DNA of 64,000 bases from Lepidostoma basale (Eukaryota; Arthropoda; Insecta; Trichoptera; Lepidostomatidae), in contig JAHDVF020000595.1 in assembly GCA_022606425.2 (NCBI GenBank), forward strand, positions 1 through 64,000, read 5' to 3'. The translations under genes were made by a program, and so were the position numbers. The notes under the pieces were generated by a model, which saw only the letters and a list, made by a program, of their open reading frames with translations, was not told the origin of the DNA and made no database searches. The first letter of the stretch is position 1; each line of letters begins with the position of its first letter. Below are positions 44,101 through 51,399 of the stretch, in pieces.

Positions 44101-47100
44101 AGGCCTCACTTGGGATGATGTTAGGCATCAGGCATGCGATAGAGTAGGGTGGAGAAGGTTCCTTAAGGCCCTTTGCACCACGGAGGTGTGATAGGACAAA
44201 AAGAATAAGAAGAAGACCTATCACATGCCATGAGAATCAATAGCTAAAAAGTTGTATACAGTAATTGGGTTAAAAAAAAACGCTGTACACAAATGTATAT
44301 GAAAATATCACAGCATGTTCTTATTAGTCCTGGGAAAGCTTTGAGAGTAGTTTGAATGAAATCTATATGTAAAACTGTCGTTCGTCATTGCCTTTCAAGG
44401 GTATTTCCTTTTTTTGCAACAATATTTAAACAGCAATAAATAAAGCCTGAGCAAGGAGGAAAAAGTATCTATAAAATTCCCGAATACCTATGTTTTCCTC
44501 AAAACAAGGTATTTATTAGGTGGTTTCGTATCTTCGTTGAAGCTACAATAAATACTTTAAAAAAATAAATAAAAGCCATACAGTCTTTTATGTGATTTTT
44601 TAGCCGACATCAGTTATGATGGTCATGTCAGATATTCATATTGTTTTGAGTGTGTCCAGGACAACTGTTTGTTTTCACGGTTAATTCTTTCTATACTGTA
44701 TAATATATACAATGAGGTAGACAGCTGGACATCTACATCCCAGGAACAAGCTCCAAGAAATTACAGGACATTGAAGTATGTCCTGTTTCAAAGAGCAGAA
44801 GAAACATATGAAAATAATTGTTATTGTGAATTAAAACTTGGAAAATAGCTAAAAGAAAACAAGTGATTTTATTCTCTATACACATTGTTGACGTATGCTT
44901 TCTTCACCATTGTATCTTCATTAGAATTTATTTTCGTGTGCAACAGGTCTTCTGACCCAATTTGTCTTTAGCAATTATGTACTCATGATATGTTATAGGT
45001 AACTAATATAGAATAGGCGAAAGCGCCGTTCTTTTGTCACGTGTATTCTACACCAGACCAAAAACAGCGTGACAACGACACTGCTATCGCACTCTGCCAC
45101 GAAGGTCGTCCAAAACATCTTAATGATCGTTTTATTACTAAAAAATAAATCAAAATTGATTTTTAATGTGAATTTAATGTTTCTTAAATGAATATTCTTC
45201 TTCTTTCTTGTTGTAGACCTTTGTGGTCTGTTATCCAGAGGGTTGCTCCACCTGCGAGGTAGTAACCAGCTCTCCTTCCAGTTTTTAGGTGGTCTTCCAC
45301 GAGGCTGATTATGTAGGGAGTCTAGTGGTGTCCATTCTTTGGAAATGACCGTACCAGTCCCTCCTTTGCTGTCTACTCCATCTGAAAATATCCTCAACCT
45401 ACTCGTATTATCGAATTAATTCTGGCATTACTCACGCGATCTTTCTGTGTCTTTCCCGTTCTCATTCTCAGTGTTTTCATCTCGGAAGTCCTCAAAATTT
45501 GTTTGGTCATGACTGTGTCTGCCATTGCTTCAACGCCATATGTTATTATTGGTCTTACGCATGCTTTATAGATTCTCATATACTCTTAATGGCCATGTCT
45601 TTGTTTTTCTATATTGTGGATTTTATAGCACCAGAGATTGCAGCTGCCTTGATGACTTGGTAGTGTATTTTAAATGAATCATATTAATAATTTGATTTTT
45701 ACAGTTCTCAAAAGGAGGCAGATAAGCTTGAATATGATTATGAGACTATCAACACCCTGGACCTCGTCGGGATCTACTTTGCACCTTGGCACTCAGGATT
45801 CTGGAGAGCTTGGAATAGGACTGTGCAGTATTTCATGGGAAGGTACATCCACAAGGAACTCTTTGGGGTTGCTTTGTTCAAGGACTACAGGTGAGCTCCC
45901 AAGCTATACGAATGTGTTTTTATAAATAATAATCCTTTCGTTTTGTACCATGGTAGCTATGCGCCAAAGAGGGAACCTTGTATGAGTTAAGAAACTAAAG
46001 GCAAACAATTTGGAGACACTTTAAACATTTAATAATAATGAACCACCAGTCACCAGTCGCTGTCGAATTAAAAACAACAAGTGGAACAAGTTTAATTGAA
46101 TTATTATTTAAAATAAACTTAACTAACTAACCATCAAAAAAAATTTATGTTTGTTGTTATACTGCCCTGATGAAGCTTGGGTTCAAGCGAAACTAGTTGG
46201 CATCAATAAAATAACCCGTGGTTAAATACAAAGTTGTTTTATTTATATAATTATTTAAAATGTCTAACCACAAAGTGAGTGCTTTATATGAAGAATTGAC
46301 TTTAATTTTGCTCTTACAAATATCGTTTTTTTTTTCAACTAATAGATATATCCTTATTCTATGGCACATAAAACATAAATGTCATGTTTTGTTTATCGTT
46401 ACAAGGTTACAAGTTGAAACATATTTAAAAAAGGAACTACGTTTCTTTATTATAATTTATGTTTTAGAAAATATATATTTGAGCACTCGTAGTTTTTTTA
46501 ATGAATCCTTCTGTGCGTAGTGCTTTTGTCTAATTTCTATGGCTTACACTTAACTATGTAAAGATTTAAAACATGATTAATTAACTTATTTACATACAGT
46601 ACAGTGAATAAGTAAAACGACTTTTTTTCTTTTTTACAGAATCGTTTTGACGATGTTTGTGAGTGCCTATTGGCATGGACTGGAGTTTGGATTTTATTCA
46701 AGTATGGTGATTTGCGGAGTATATATAATGGCTGAAAAACCATATCATAAAATATTTCAGTACACCACTGGATGGGTGAGTTACACATATAATAATAATA
46801 CAAATGATTTGAGAACTTATTAAAAAAAGCTAAGATGCCAGTTCACAATGGTGTTCTTGTATCGACCCTTGTGTATGGTCGTGTAATATGATAGATGCAA
46901 TATGATAGATGTAATATGATAGAGTGTCAAATGCAAATATAAGAAGTGAATGCAGTGCGAATATGTGTTTTCTTTTTGAACCGGAACATTTCATGGATCT
47001 TTGGATCACTTGTAGTTTCTCTGCACTTTGTTTTAGACAATGTGATAGTTTCGAAGTTTATAACGAGGAATATAAATATATCCACAGAAGCAAAGATGGC

Positions 47101-48272
47101 AGTACAAAATGAAGTTCTAGTGCCAACCCTCATGTATGAAAGTGAAGCTTGGAGCTGGCAAAAGAAGGATGAAAGCAGGATAAACGCCGTATAAATAAGT
47201 GCACTAAGAAGAATGTGCGGGAAAACGTTGTATGATAGAATATCGAATGATGAAATAAGAAAGAAATGTAAGGTAAATGTAATCATGGATAAAATTAAAA
47301 AGGGATCCCTGAGATGGTTTGGACACATGGAACGAATGGATGAGAGTAGAATGGTTAAAAAGTTATACACAAGCAGCGTGAGTGGAAAAAGAAACCGAGG
47401 ACGACCGAGGAAAATATGGCAGATCAAATTAATCAATTACTAAAAGGCGGCCACATTCGAAGTCGGAATAATCGACGTGCATGCATGGTACGATGTATGA
47501 ATGTAGAGGAAGCCCAAGAAGTATGCCAAGACAGAGCATTGTGACGATCCATCCTCTCTGCCTACCACTCCGGGGAAATGGCGTGATGGTTAGTTAGTTA
47601 GACAGTTTCGAGGTAATATCTGGCATTCAGCCCTAAACATTTTTAATTGTATCTCAATAGAGACGAAGATGCAAACTGGAAACTGAATATGGATGATCAA
47701 GGTGTTTACAGGACTTATGACCTGTCATTGGTTGGGTTAAGCGCACGCTTTATGCAACCACATCATTCCCCATTCCATCTTTGTTTATGATCGTTTTTAC
47801 ATTTTCGTACACATTTCGTACACATTTTCGTCTCTATTGAGATACAATTAAATTTCATTTCGTACACATTTTCGTCTATATTGAGATACAATTAAATTTC
47901 ACGAATTAATCACCCACCATGGGTGAAAATCCAGGATTCATGTACAAGTATAAGTATACGAGTACATTCACAAAAAAAAAATTCCTAAACATTTTATTAA
48001 AAAACGGACTCATTTAAACGTCATTTTAATTGCAGGAGTTTTTAATCTGTGGTATATGTTTGTTTCAGGTATCTATGGTATTCCTGGTGGTCATGTGGCT
48101 AGTGCAAGCTCATCTGTTTGGACACTTGTGGATTTCTTTCATTGTCCTGCAACCAGATGTTATATTTTTACACGCTGCGGCTATGAACTACGTTCCTTAC
48201 TTAACACTTTTAGTTTATTATATTGTAGGCAAAATAACCCTTTCGTATTTGCAGAAAGACGCTACGTTATAA
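31913..48272 (+). CDS. MBOAT7: MBOAT7-like lysophospholipid acyltransferase, complete, 7 coding exons
   Basis: Coding exons are 31913-32139, 36879-37162, 38872-39023, 40424-40635, 45705-45890, 46640-46775 and 48036-48272. All junctions are GT-AG and every phase closes (2,1,0,2,2,0), giving 477 residues, close to the roughly 470 of animal MBOAT7. The family transfers acyl chains to lysophospholipids, and MBOAT7 prefers arachidonoyl-CoA and lysophosphatidylinositol in the Lands cycle of the ER. Family hallmarks are GPLIRYRTYQDYL (about 171-183), LEYDYETI (300-307), WNRTVQYF with the conserved Asn329, and SAYWHGLEFGF with the putative catalytic His366. The protein is strongly hydrophobic with many membrane segments, including the C-terminal 70 residues. 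There are no internal stops despite heavy transposon load in every large intron, so the gene appears functional. The substrate is inferred from homology. A divergent paralogue follows at 61345. Confidence 0.88.
33045..33200. mobile_element. Foldback with GAAACCGGTT arms
   Basis: Inverted arms CCACTTTATTTGAGTAA and TTACTCAAATAAAG-type ends surround two GAAACCGGTT motifs. On the minus strand GCC-CTGAGGA and GAAACCGGTT-GGC give a three-pair stem I. Stem II is weak. Confidence 0.55.
33531..33712 (+). mobile_element. tRNA-derived SINE, diverged
   Basis: CAACCTTCTTGAAAGGATGG head, AGATTCGATTTCTGGC B box, GACAGTGTGATTCTCAC core and TTATCACATGTCAAGAGAAT tail start. Old copy. Confidence 0.65.
33768..34440 (+). 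other. Possible hAT-like end and an unassigned 106-codon ORF
   Basis: 33768-33815 (TTTTTAAAGTGGGCCCCCTG) resembles a hAT-type terminus. 34133-34453 is an open frame of 106 codons with no family that I recognise. It may be a decayed transposase piece. No splice or start context favours a host gene. Confidence 0.3.
34441..34552 (-). mobile_element. Short R4-type 3' scrap
   Basis: Minus strand contains YRPPGRHGGIAGSQPPK-like residues and the word GACCAATGGTCTTAAAG used at R4 ends (compare 52745). It directly adjoins a SINE. Confidence 0.45.
34553..34813 (+). mobile_element. tRNA-derived SINE, type A, best full-length copy
   Basis: Head ACCTTCGTGGCCGAGTGG with the A box, GGTTTCGATTCCCGG as B box, CAGTGTGATTGTCAT, body TTACGTGGCAATAAAATGG, ACCTATCGCATGTCACGAG, then the type A tail ATCGATTTGGCTCATG and a terminal (AAT)n run at 34791-34813. 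A Pol III transcript of about 240 nt is expected. Confidence 0.88.
34840..35110 (-). mobile_element. R4 3' fragment
   Basis: Minus strand: KVRMYKTCVRPILTQNGYHK, AEMCTLRMIARKTLRDRVRN, TAIREICKVEDIIRYGA. Truncated before the GRPPKRW segment, which may be the scrap at 34441. Confidence 0.65.
35215..35660 (+). mobile_element. R1 3' fragment, broken
   Basis: LPILMYGSEAWNWQKL, NAVEMRSLS-stop, GECGANDGVMNIIMKG-stop, RWFGHMERKNEERMVKKLYV, RPRKTWHDQINQILNVG, then a deletion and GTTAGTTAGTTAG. Confidence 0.7.
35700..35835 (+). mobile_element. R1 terminal scrap
   Basis: ESSSKACQDKALW-like residues, PIFSAYPSGETA and the GGCGTGATGGTTAGTTAG end. Confidence 0.6.
35878..36106 (-). mobile_element. tRNA-derived SINE, type B
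   Basis: Minus strand: TGACCTTCGTGGCAGAGTGG, GGGTTCGATTGG (B box eroded), body and the tail TACCGTAATTGGGTTTAAAC. Same structure as 27455-27690. Confidence 0.75.
36150..36368. mobile_element. Near-perfect foldback element with hammerhead-like cores
   Basis: Arms of about 90 bp (AAAACGATGTTTTTTAACTA through CTTTATTTAGACAGCGACCG and the complement) surround a short centre. On the + strand CTGTCGA (36274-36280), stem II GCCAG/CTGGC, AAAAC-CG-GTC and a four-pair stem I are visible. The minus arm keeps GAAAC but has lost part of the CUGANGA box. No ORF. Confidence 0.7.
36380..36850 (+). mobile_element. R1 3' fragment just upstream of exon 2
   Basis: Open 126-codon frame: SEAWNWQKKDESRINALEMR, SLRWFGHMERMSEDRIVKKV, SNRGRPRKTWHDQINQILNV, RRACMTRCM, then a small deletion and the GACGGCGTGATGG end. 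It ends about 30 bp before the exon 2 acceptor, so its tail touches the polypyrimidine tract. Confidence 0.8.
36879..37162 (+). CDS. MBOAT7: MBOAT7-like gene 1, coding exon 2
   Basis: The acceptor TTTCTAG lets the split codon become AGA (Arg76), then KCHLATLTYLFAYIFIFRLH, a Lys-rich loop, and FMDLFHYTFSYAGLVVG, which aligns with the MBOAT7 segment before the RYRTY motif. It ends in phase 1 at GTTG|GTGAGT. Confidence 0.87.
37250..37990 (+). mobile_element. RTE-like RT/C-terminal fragment (family R3), 243-codon frame
   Basis: Begins in the RT palm: IRFADDIAMVAE carries the FADD catalytic pair. Next come NNFNRMINKDKTKLLTV, VYLVNKITWDGRSKSEVDSR, GCETWCLSERDKRRLEAFEM, RWIGHVIRQEGLLHAIMEG and RGRPRREYLEDLLVDV. 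A TAA replaces the codon after DRE. The frame is intact but lacks the front of the RT and the endonuclease. It lies sense to the host gene, between exons 2 and 3. Confidence 0.82.
38060..38445 (+). mobile_element. R2 3' fragment
   Basis: MNRLEAFEMWIHRRMLRI, PWIDRVSNADVLQKARANRE, LSSVKIRMVSYLGHV, then frameshifts. Its DNA is close to the R2 copy at 22230-22690 on the other strand. Confidence 0.7.
38500..38708. repeat. Inverted repeat, two 50-bp arms
   Basis: CATATCGTCACCCCAGAGCA through GCCATCTTGACA at the left and TGTCAAGATGGCACTGG through GACGATATG at the right, almost perfectly complementary around about 110 bp. It is a MITE or a foldback. The transcript could form a 50-bp hairpin within the intron. 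Confidence 0.75.
38872..39023 (+). CDS. MBOAT7: MBOAT7-like gene 1, coding exon 3
   Basis: Encodes the end of codon 171 and residues 172-221: GPLIRYRTYQDYLHLPF followed by LLRNRLMHVCIWVVGCK. The RYRTY motif is a strong MBOAT7 marker. Acceptor TCGTTTAG, donor GTCGAG|GTATTG, phase 0. Confidence 0.9.
39100..39490. mobile_element. Foldback with hammerhead-like motif (minus strand 39172-39222)
   Basis: Arms CACGACATGTTTTGGAGG...ACCTCCATCTTCAGGTAT and ACACCTGAAGATGGAGGTAT are inverted. On the minus strand: ATAC, CTGAAGA, T, GGAGG/CCTCC, AAAAC-AT-GTC, GTGT. Stem I ATAC/GTGT pairs, but the GAAA box reads AAAA, so this copy is probably inactive. Confidence 0.6.
39520..39976 (+). mobile_element. Composite repeat with R1 terminus, second copy
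   Basis: Matches 5480-5766 from CACCATCTAAAAGAACACTA through GTGCGCGGAAGATGCC to the GACGGCGTGATGG terminus with four TTAG units. The preceding GTAATTAGGCACTTAAAAC is inverted relative to the other locus. Confidence 0.65.
40035..40145 (-). mobile_element. R1 head scrap
   Basis: Minus strand: MAVHNGVLVPLM-like, SCSWQKKYKSRINAVEMR, LRRM. Only the first 35 codons of the usual R1 fragment remain. Confidence 0.6.
40424..40635 (+). CDS. MBOAT7: MBOAT7-like gene 1, coding exon 4
   Basis: Residues 222-291 plus two bases: YILTDEFRRRHFLFKNFFNF, MQLAKFKMWMTSGLYMAQCI, SGVLGIGAYPTSLKSV. GxGAYP aligns with AAGFGAYP of MBOAT7. Acceptor TTTTCCAG, donor AACAT|GTGAGT, phase 2. Confidence 0.88.
40670..40985 (+). 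repeat. 34-bp array of a pogo/Tigger-like terminus, 9 units
   Basis: Each unit reads TACAGTAGAACCCCAATTAT then CCGAATCAATCAAA, with little divergence. CAGTAGAAC-C-ATTATCCG is typical of pogo/Tigger terminal repeats, which insert at TA. The last unit continues into a unique GGGACCGGACCCAATTTGG stretch that looks like the element interior. Confidence 0.8.
41150..41520. repeat. Unclassified repeat shared with 58830-58930
   Basis: TTCCAACAATGTTTCCTACA and GACGTAAGAGGAATAGCCA recur at 58860. The family is unknown; 3' UTR of a retroelement is possible. GAACCTCTGTAAGCCAGAAG, which follows at 58908, recurs at 43603. Confidence 0.5.
41540..41890 (-). repeat. Repeated LTR/primer-binding-site-like junctions
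   Basis: Four spaced copies of (minus strand) CCACATTTGGTGCCGTGACC AGGA at about 41543, 41629, 41669 and 41773. TGGTGCCGTGACC after a CA-type LTR end resembles the primer binding site of Gypsy or BEL elements. There is no LTR pair and no gag/pol, so the assignment is tentative. Confidence 0.4.
42571..42852. repeat. 141-bp direct tandem duplication
   Basis: 42571-42711 and 42712-42852 are nearly identical (TCGGTCCACTCACC, CAATAGACAGATAGCAGGG, GATCCCAACCTCTCC). Only a few single-base changes are seen, so it is a recent duplication. No ORF spans it. Confidence 0.9.
43056..43098. repeat. (TA)n microsatellite
   Basis: A run of TA units followed by GTATATATATTTAGG. Simple sequence, no function inferred. 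Confidence 0.9.
43690..44200 (+). mobile_element. Chimera of R1 head and a different RTE-like tail
   Basis: 43690-43895 is R1 (GALKVITPNRN-like, VHSGVIVPTLMY, MVNAVELRLQRRISGKTVYD). At about 43900 it switches to another family (YHREQVARRKCQWIGHTLRR, GKRKRRRPRATWRRTLQDEV, DDVRHQACDRVGWRRFLKAL, stop 44191). The 119-codon frame reads through the joint. The tail ends in AAGAATAAGAAGAAG. Confidence 0.7.
44216..44300 (+). mobile_element. SINE type B tail fragment
   Basis: ACCTATCACATGCCATGAGA, then GTTGTATACAGTAATTGGG with the type B end. The tRNA-like head is missing because retroelement sequence precedes it. Confidence 0.65.
44934..45112 (-). mobile_element. tRNA-derived SINE, type B
   Basis: Minus strand: GACCTTCGTGGCAGAGTG, a deletion over the B box, CAGTGTCGTTGTCACGC, GGTGTAGAATACACGTGAC, then AAATTGGGTCAGAAGACCTG as tail. 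Confidence 0.7.
45190..45640 (-). mobile_element. R4-related 3' fragment
   Basis: Minus strand: MRIYKACVRPIITYGVEAMA, DTVMTKQILRTSEMKTLRM, a gap, GTVISKEWTPLDSLHNQPRG, RPPKNWKESW. Belongs to the subfamily at 25801 and 56405. Confidence 0.7.
45705..45890 (+). CDS. MBOAT7: MBOAT7-like gene 1, coding exon 5 (conserved Asn)
   Basis: Residues 292-353 plus two bases: SQKEADKLEYDYETINTLDL, GIYFAPWHSGFWRAWNRTVQ, YFMGRYIHKELFG. LEYDYETI is shared with MBOAT7. Asn329 of WNRTVQ is the MBOAT signature asparagine. Acceptor TTTTTACAG, donor TACAG|GTGAGC. Confidence 0.9.
46148..46295 (+). mobile_element. Single unit of the GAAACTAGTT repeat in intron 5
   Basis: Shares motif and downstream flank (TGTCTAACCACAAAGTGAG) with 785-935. 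Preceded by R1-like CTAACTAACCATC. It lies in the 749-bp intron 5 (45891-46639), whose remainder is AT-rich. Confidence 0.6.
46163..46202 (+). ncRNA. Hammerhead-ribozyme-like motif B
   Basis: Stem I TGCC (46163-46166) with GGCA (46199-46202), CTGATGA (46167-46173), one A, stem II GCTTG/CAAGC with loop GGTT, GAAA (46189-46192), stem III AC/GT around TA, U46198. The loop differs from copy A (GGTT for TGTA) while both stem II strands are kept. Confidence 0.5.
46640..46775 (+). CDS. MBOAT7: MBOAT7-like gene 1, coding exon 6 (catalytic His)
   Basis: Completes codon 354 (Arg), then IVLTMFVSAYWHGLEFGFYS and MVICGVYIMAEKPYHKIFQY. His366 in SAYWHG is the invariant MBOAT histidine. Acceptor TTTTTTACAG, donor GGATGG|GTGAGT, phase 0. 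Confidence 0.9.
46835..47600 (+). mobile_element. R1 fragments in intron 6
   Basis: 46835-46960 is a truncated R1 head. 47085-47600 is a longer R1 piece: MAVQNEVLVPTLMYESEAW, stop, MCGKTLYDRISNDEIRKKCK, SLRWFGHMERMDESRMVKKL, GKRNRGRPRKIW, then GVTIHPLCLPLR-type frame and GGCGTGATGGTTAGTTAG. Both lie inside the 1260-bp intron 6 (46776-48035). Confidence 0.75.
47640..47900. repeat. Dispersed repeat, inverse copy at 54060-54245
   Basis: TATCTCAATAGAGACGAAGA, GTTGGGTTAAGCGCACGC and TTCCCCATTCCA are found complemented at 54110-54245. A local direct repeat (TTTCGTACACATTTTCGTCT, twice) lies at 47805-47880. No coding content. Confidence 0.65.
48036..48272 (+). CDS. MBOAT7: MBOAT7-like gene 1, coding exon 7 and stop
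   Basis: Residues 400-477: EFLICGICLFQVSMVFLVVM, WLVQAHLFGHLWISFIVLQP, DVIFLHAAAMNYVPYLTLLV, YYIVGKITLSYLQKDATL, TAA. Two to three membrane segments form the C-terminus. A second in-frame acceptor (TTTGTTTCAG) ends at 48068 and would drop 11 residues. Confidence 0.85.
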   Translation, partial: EFLICGICLFQVSMVFLVVMWLVQAHLFGHLWISFIVLQPDVIFLHAAAMNYVPYLTLLVYYIVGKITLSYLQKDATL

Positions 48273-48585
48273 GTATCATTTAAAGATTATTTAAAACTAA
48301 ATACTATATATTTATTCTGTCTCTAAAGAGGTTGAAAAATTAATGTACCGTGTCTCGGTGATCTATTTCCATTTTTATATTAATTAATTAATTAATTATA
48401 GTAGAATTACTATTAAATTGATAGTATTTCATTTAATATAATAACTGTATTATTTTTATATATAGGCAGTTTTTTTAGAGGTATACAATACATATTCAAA
48501 ATGATAAAAAAAACACATTAAAATAATTTCAATATCTATGATATTGGCTTTATTTAGTAGATAATTTTATGCCATTATTGTTTAA
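48273..48585 (+). other. Probable 3' UTR of MBOAT gene 1
   Basis: AT-rich, no repeats recognised. No AATAAA within 300 bp of the stop. ATTAAA variants occur at about 48412 and 48517. The polyadenylation site is not decided. Confidence 0.45.
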
Positions 48586-48587
48586 AA

Positions 48588-48968
48588 GTGATTTCGGACA
48601 TATAAGCGCCACGGCTAGCTCGAATGAAGCGCAATCGTGAAATCCAATTTTCGACAATTGTCGTCTTTGTAGATGCGTATTATCCACAGTACGTGGTGCA
48701 AAAACAATCCATGGTCTTCCGAAGAACTTGCTCGGATGGACGATTATGTCGACCGTAAAATGGACGTAGTGCACGATAATTTTGGCGAACCAAACCATAA
48801 TTTTCAAAATAAATTTGCACAATTTTCAAGCACTGTTCTGACGTCAGTTTATTCATGAAAAAATGGCAAAACGTATTGACTACAAATCAACCGTCAACTG
48901 TTAAATTGACAGTATGTAGAAACAATGTTGTCAGTTTAAAAACCAAACCTCTAAAAAAACAACCTATA
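48588..48968 (-). mobile_element. Internally deleted Tc1/mariner-like element
   Basis: Minus strand: a mariner-type terminus (48870-48968), a start at about 48856 followed by TSEQCLKIVQIYFEN-like residues, then a jump to the transposase C-terminus. The helix-turn-helix start resembles 56311. Catalytic sequence is missing. Confidence 0.65.
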
Positions 48969-49014
48969 TTTTATTATATCTAAATTCTCTAAAGAAAGGT
49001 AATTGTTACTGTTT

Positions 49015-49210
49015 AATTAAAAAGCTGTTATATAATATCACATTTGATTTAATTTCTATGAAAGTGTTTAATTTCGATATGTTCCTAGCCAGTTGATCGT
49101 AACACCTGATGATGCTTACATTGGTTAGCGAAACAGCTGTCGCGACAATTTCATAGAATTTAAATCAATTGTGATATTGTTTAACAGTGTTTCAATTAAA
49201 CAGTTAATAA
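49015..49210. mobile_element. Foldback-family unit with CTGATGA and GAAACAGCTGTC
   Basis: CTGATGA (49106-49112), one T, an imperfect hairpin (GCTTAC/GGTTAGC), GAAAC, then AGCTGTC. Stem III can be extended (ACA/TGT). Stem I is poor in this copy. Flanks ATATCACA-TTTGATTTAAT and AAATCAATTGTGATAT are inverted. Confidence 0.55.
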
Positions 49211-49669
49211 TGTTGAAATATTAAAGTGTTTTCGCCAAAACAATGGATTATCTAAAGTTTCTTGGTGATAGAGGCTTTTATTTTAATGTTTATAAAATTT
49301 TATATGACGTATTTAATAATAATAAAAAAAATCTGTCTTTTTTAGAAGTTTAATTTTATTAAATTTGTCAATTGAATACAATATAATAAAATTTCTAGAA
49401 AACGTATGTTTTCATCAATATCAAACATTCACCAATGTTAAGCCATAGACCTTCCAGAACATTTTTTCTGTTTACCCTCGTACGCCATAGTGTTTTAGTA
49501 TTATATATTTTTAACTGATAATATATAATAATATAATTCATTTTTCTGGCTATCCACTTGCCCTTGAGGGCTTGGTTTATATTACGTATGACATTATTTG
49601 TTATTGATATTTTTCTACAATCCTCAACAAATGAGAATCATGATTGAATCATCATGAAATTAATCTATT
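49211..49669. other. AT-rich spacer with one foldback arm
   Basis: 49360-49410 has the word ATATAATAAAATTTCTAGAA of the 61905 family. Otherwise nothing is recognised. Confidence 0.45.
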
Positions 49670-50235
49670 AAATAAAGCACTTAATTTGTGGTGTGACATT
49701 ATTAAATAAAATAATAATTCACTTTTAGTAATTTGTATCTACACCACTTAATTTGGTAACACCAACCAGATTCGCTCACGATAAAATTAGATAAACTCGA
49801 AGCATTAGAAATTAAGAAAGCCCTTAACAATTATCTACCCTTAATTAATAATCAAACTAATCATTCCCATCGTCCCATTTTTGCAATGTTCCCCATTGAA
49901 GATAATTTTAAATATTCCCATTAAAATAAAAATTAAATTTTACTCCCCTGTCCGCCACTAAAATCTATATTAGAAATTCTCCAAATTATTTTTTCTAATG
50001 ATCATGACTCACCATTCTAACATTCTATTCGTCCTCGCGCACACTTTCTCCTACCCCTATTGCCCCCACAATTTTATATTTTTTCATATGTTGTTCTTCA
50101 TATGTGATTTTATTATTTAGTTTACTTTCTCACCCCGACGAAGCTCCGGCGTGAGCGAAACCGGTTGGTGGTACCAAATAAAGTGGTGTAGATACAATTT
50201 GTATTATTATTTTATTTATTATTACTTAAAGTGTA
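49670..50235. mobile_element. Long-loop foldback (about 550 bp)
   Basis: The left arm (GTATCTACACCACTTAATTTGG, in pieces, 49735-49795) and right arm (CAAATAAAGTGGTGTAGATAC, in pieces, 50175-50205) are complementary across a loop of about 330 bp with no ORF. The right arm holds hammerhead-like motif D. Confidence 0.65.
50130..50171 (+). ncRNA. Hammerhead-ribozyme-like motif D
   Basis: Stem I TCACC (50130-50134) with GGTGG (50167-50171), CCGACGA (core U4 changed to C), one A, stem II GCTC/GAGC with loop CGGCGT, GAAA (50157-50160), stem III AC/GT around CG, U50166. Five-pair stem I and clean stem II support the fold; the core change argues against activity. Confidence 0.4.
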
Positions 50236-50449
50236 TTATTATAATATTTTATTTATTGAATAAATAGTCCAAAGAATATTTAAATTAAATCCATTGTTTC
50301 AAAAATTTAATGCAGAAAATTTGATAGTTGGATCAGTTTAACGTGTTTTTTTACATGTTTTTTCCAGTTATACTGAAGTTTCCCCTATGCAGTATTAATA
50401 TAATGACTTCTATGGTAATGCTAAGATTAAATTTATTTATTATTAATTG

Positions 50450-50670
50450 TTAAAATTTATATAACACTGTTATAATATCACAATTTTTATTATTCACTCT
50501 TTGAGAATGTCGCGACAGCTGTTTCGTCAACGGATGTTAGCATCATCAGGTGTTACAAAAAGTTGTATGTAACACCCGATGATGCCAACGTCGGTTGGCG
50601 AAAGAGCTGTTGCGACATTTTCAAAAAGTGAAGAAATAATAACTGTGATACGAATTTTATAACAGTGATA
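50450..50670. mobile_element. Foldback with GCGACAGCTGTTTCG / CGAAAGAGCTGTTGCG arms
   Basis: Inverted arms of about 90 bp. The right arm has CCGATGA, T, GCCAAC/GGTTGGC (a perfect stem II with loop GTC) and GAAA. Same family as 49015-49210. Confidence 0.65.
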
Positions 50671-51399
50671 TGAATTTTAATAATAAAGCTAATATATTTA
50701 AAATTATAGGGGCACAATTATTTTGTGTATATTGTTTAAATTTTATTTTATTTTATTTCTATGAAAAAAATGTATGTGGATTGTAGGACACGAGTCGTTA
50801 CCCATGACATTATATTGAAATGAAAAATAATAGGTGAAACGTTAAAAATACAATATAAAGTATATAATCAAAAATAATGTTTTTCTAAAATGTGAGCATG
50901 TTCCTTTTTAAAAGAGTTTATTTATTTGTGGAAGTGAATACGTGTTTATATTTTTTGTTTTTTGGTATCGGGCAACACGTTTAAATATCGTGGAATAAAT
51001 GTAGAAAAAATGTCTGTGATACATTATTAGAAATAATGAATAAATCATAATAAACAAATTGTGTGTTTAAGATAATTATTTTTAAATCTCATGACAAGCC
51101 TTCATTGTATAATTTCCTTTCCACTACTGGATGTAAGTATCTTCAAACGTTCTCCATTTCTCTCTATCCTGTGCCTCTTTCATCCGTTTTCTTCCCCTGT
51201 CTGGAATTAGTTCCTCAGCCCATCTTCTTTGGGGTCGACCGATGGTTTCCATTCTTTCACATGGTTTCCACACCAGGATTCTGGATGCCCTTCTATCTGT
51301 TCCCTGTCTTGCGATGGTCCATCACATCGATTAGCTTTTTCGGCGTCTGATTTCTACCAACGACAGATATTACAGTCGGTAAAGAAGAGAAAAAAAGAA
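50671..51399. other. Unassigned; part may be a retroelement 3' piece
   Basis: 51100-51345 on the minus strand has a DGPSQDREQI-like reading and words used in RTE tails, but I could not place it in a family. The rest is AT-rich. Confidence 0.35.

Larger units (their letters stand above)
40636..45704. other. Intron 4 of MBOAT gene 1 (5.1 kb)
   Basis: The largest intron. It holds the 34-bp array, an LTR-junction-like repeat block, a 141-bp duplication, a TA microsatellite, an R1 chimera, SINEs and an R4 copy. 42000-42570, 42853-43590 and 44300-44930 have no recognisable content apart from the microsatellite. Confidence 0.8.
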
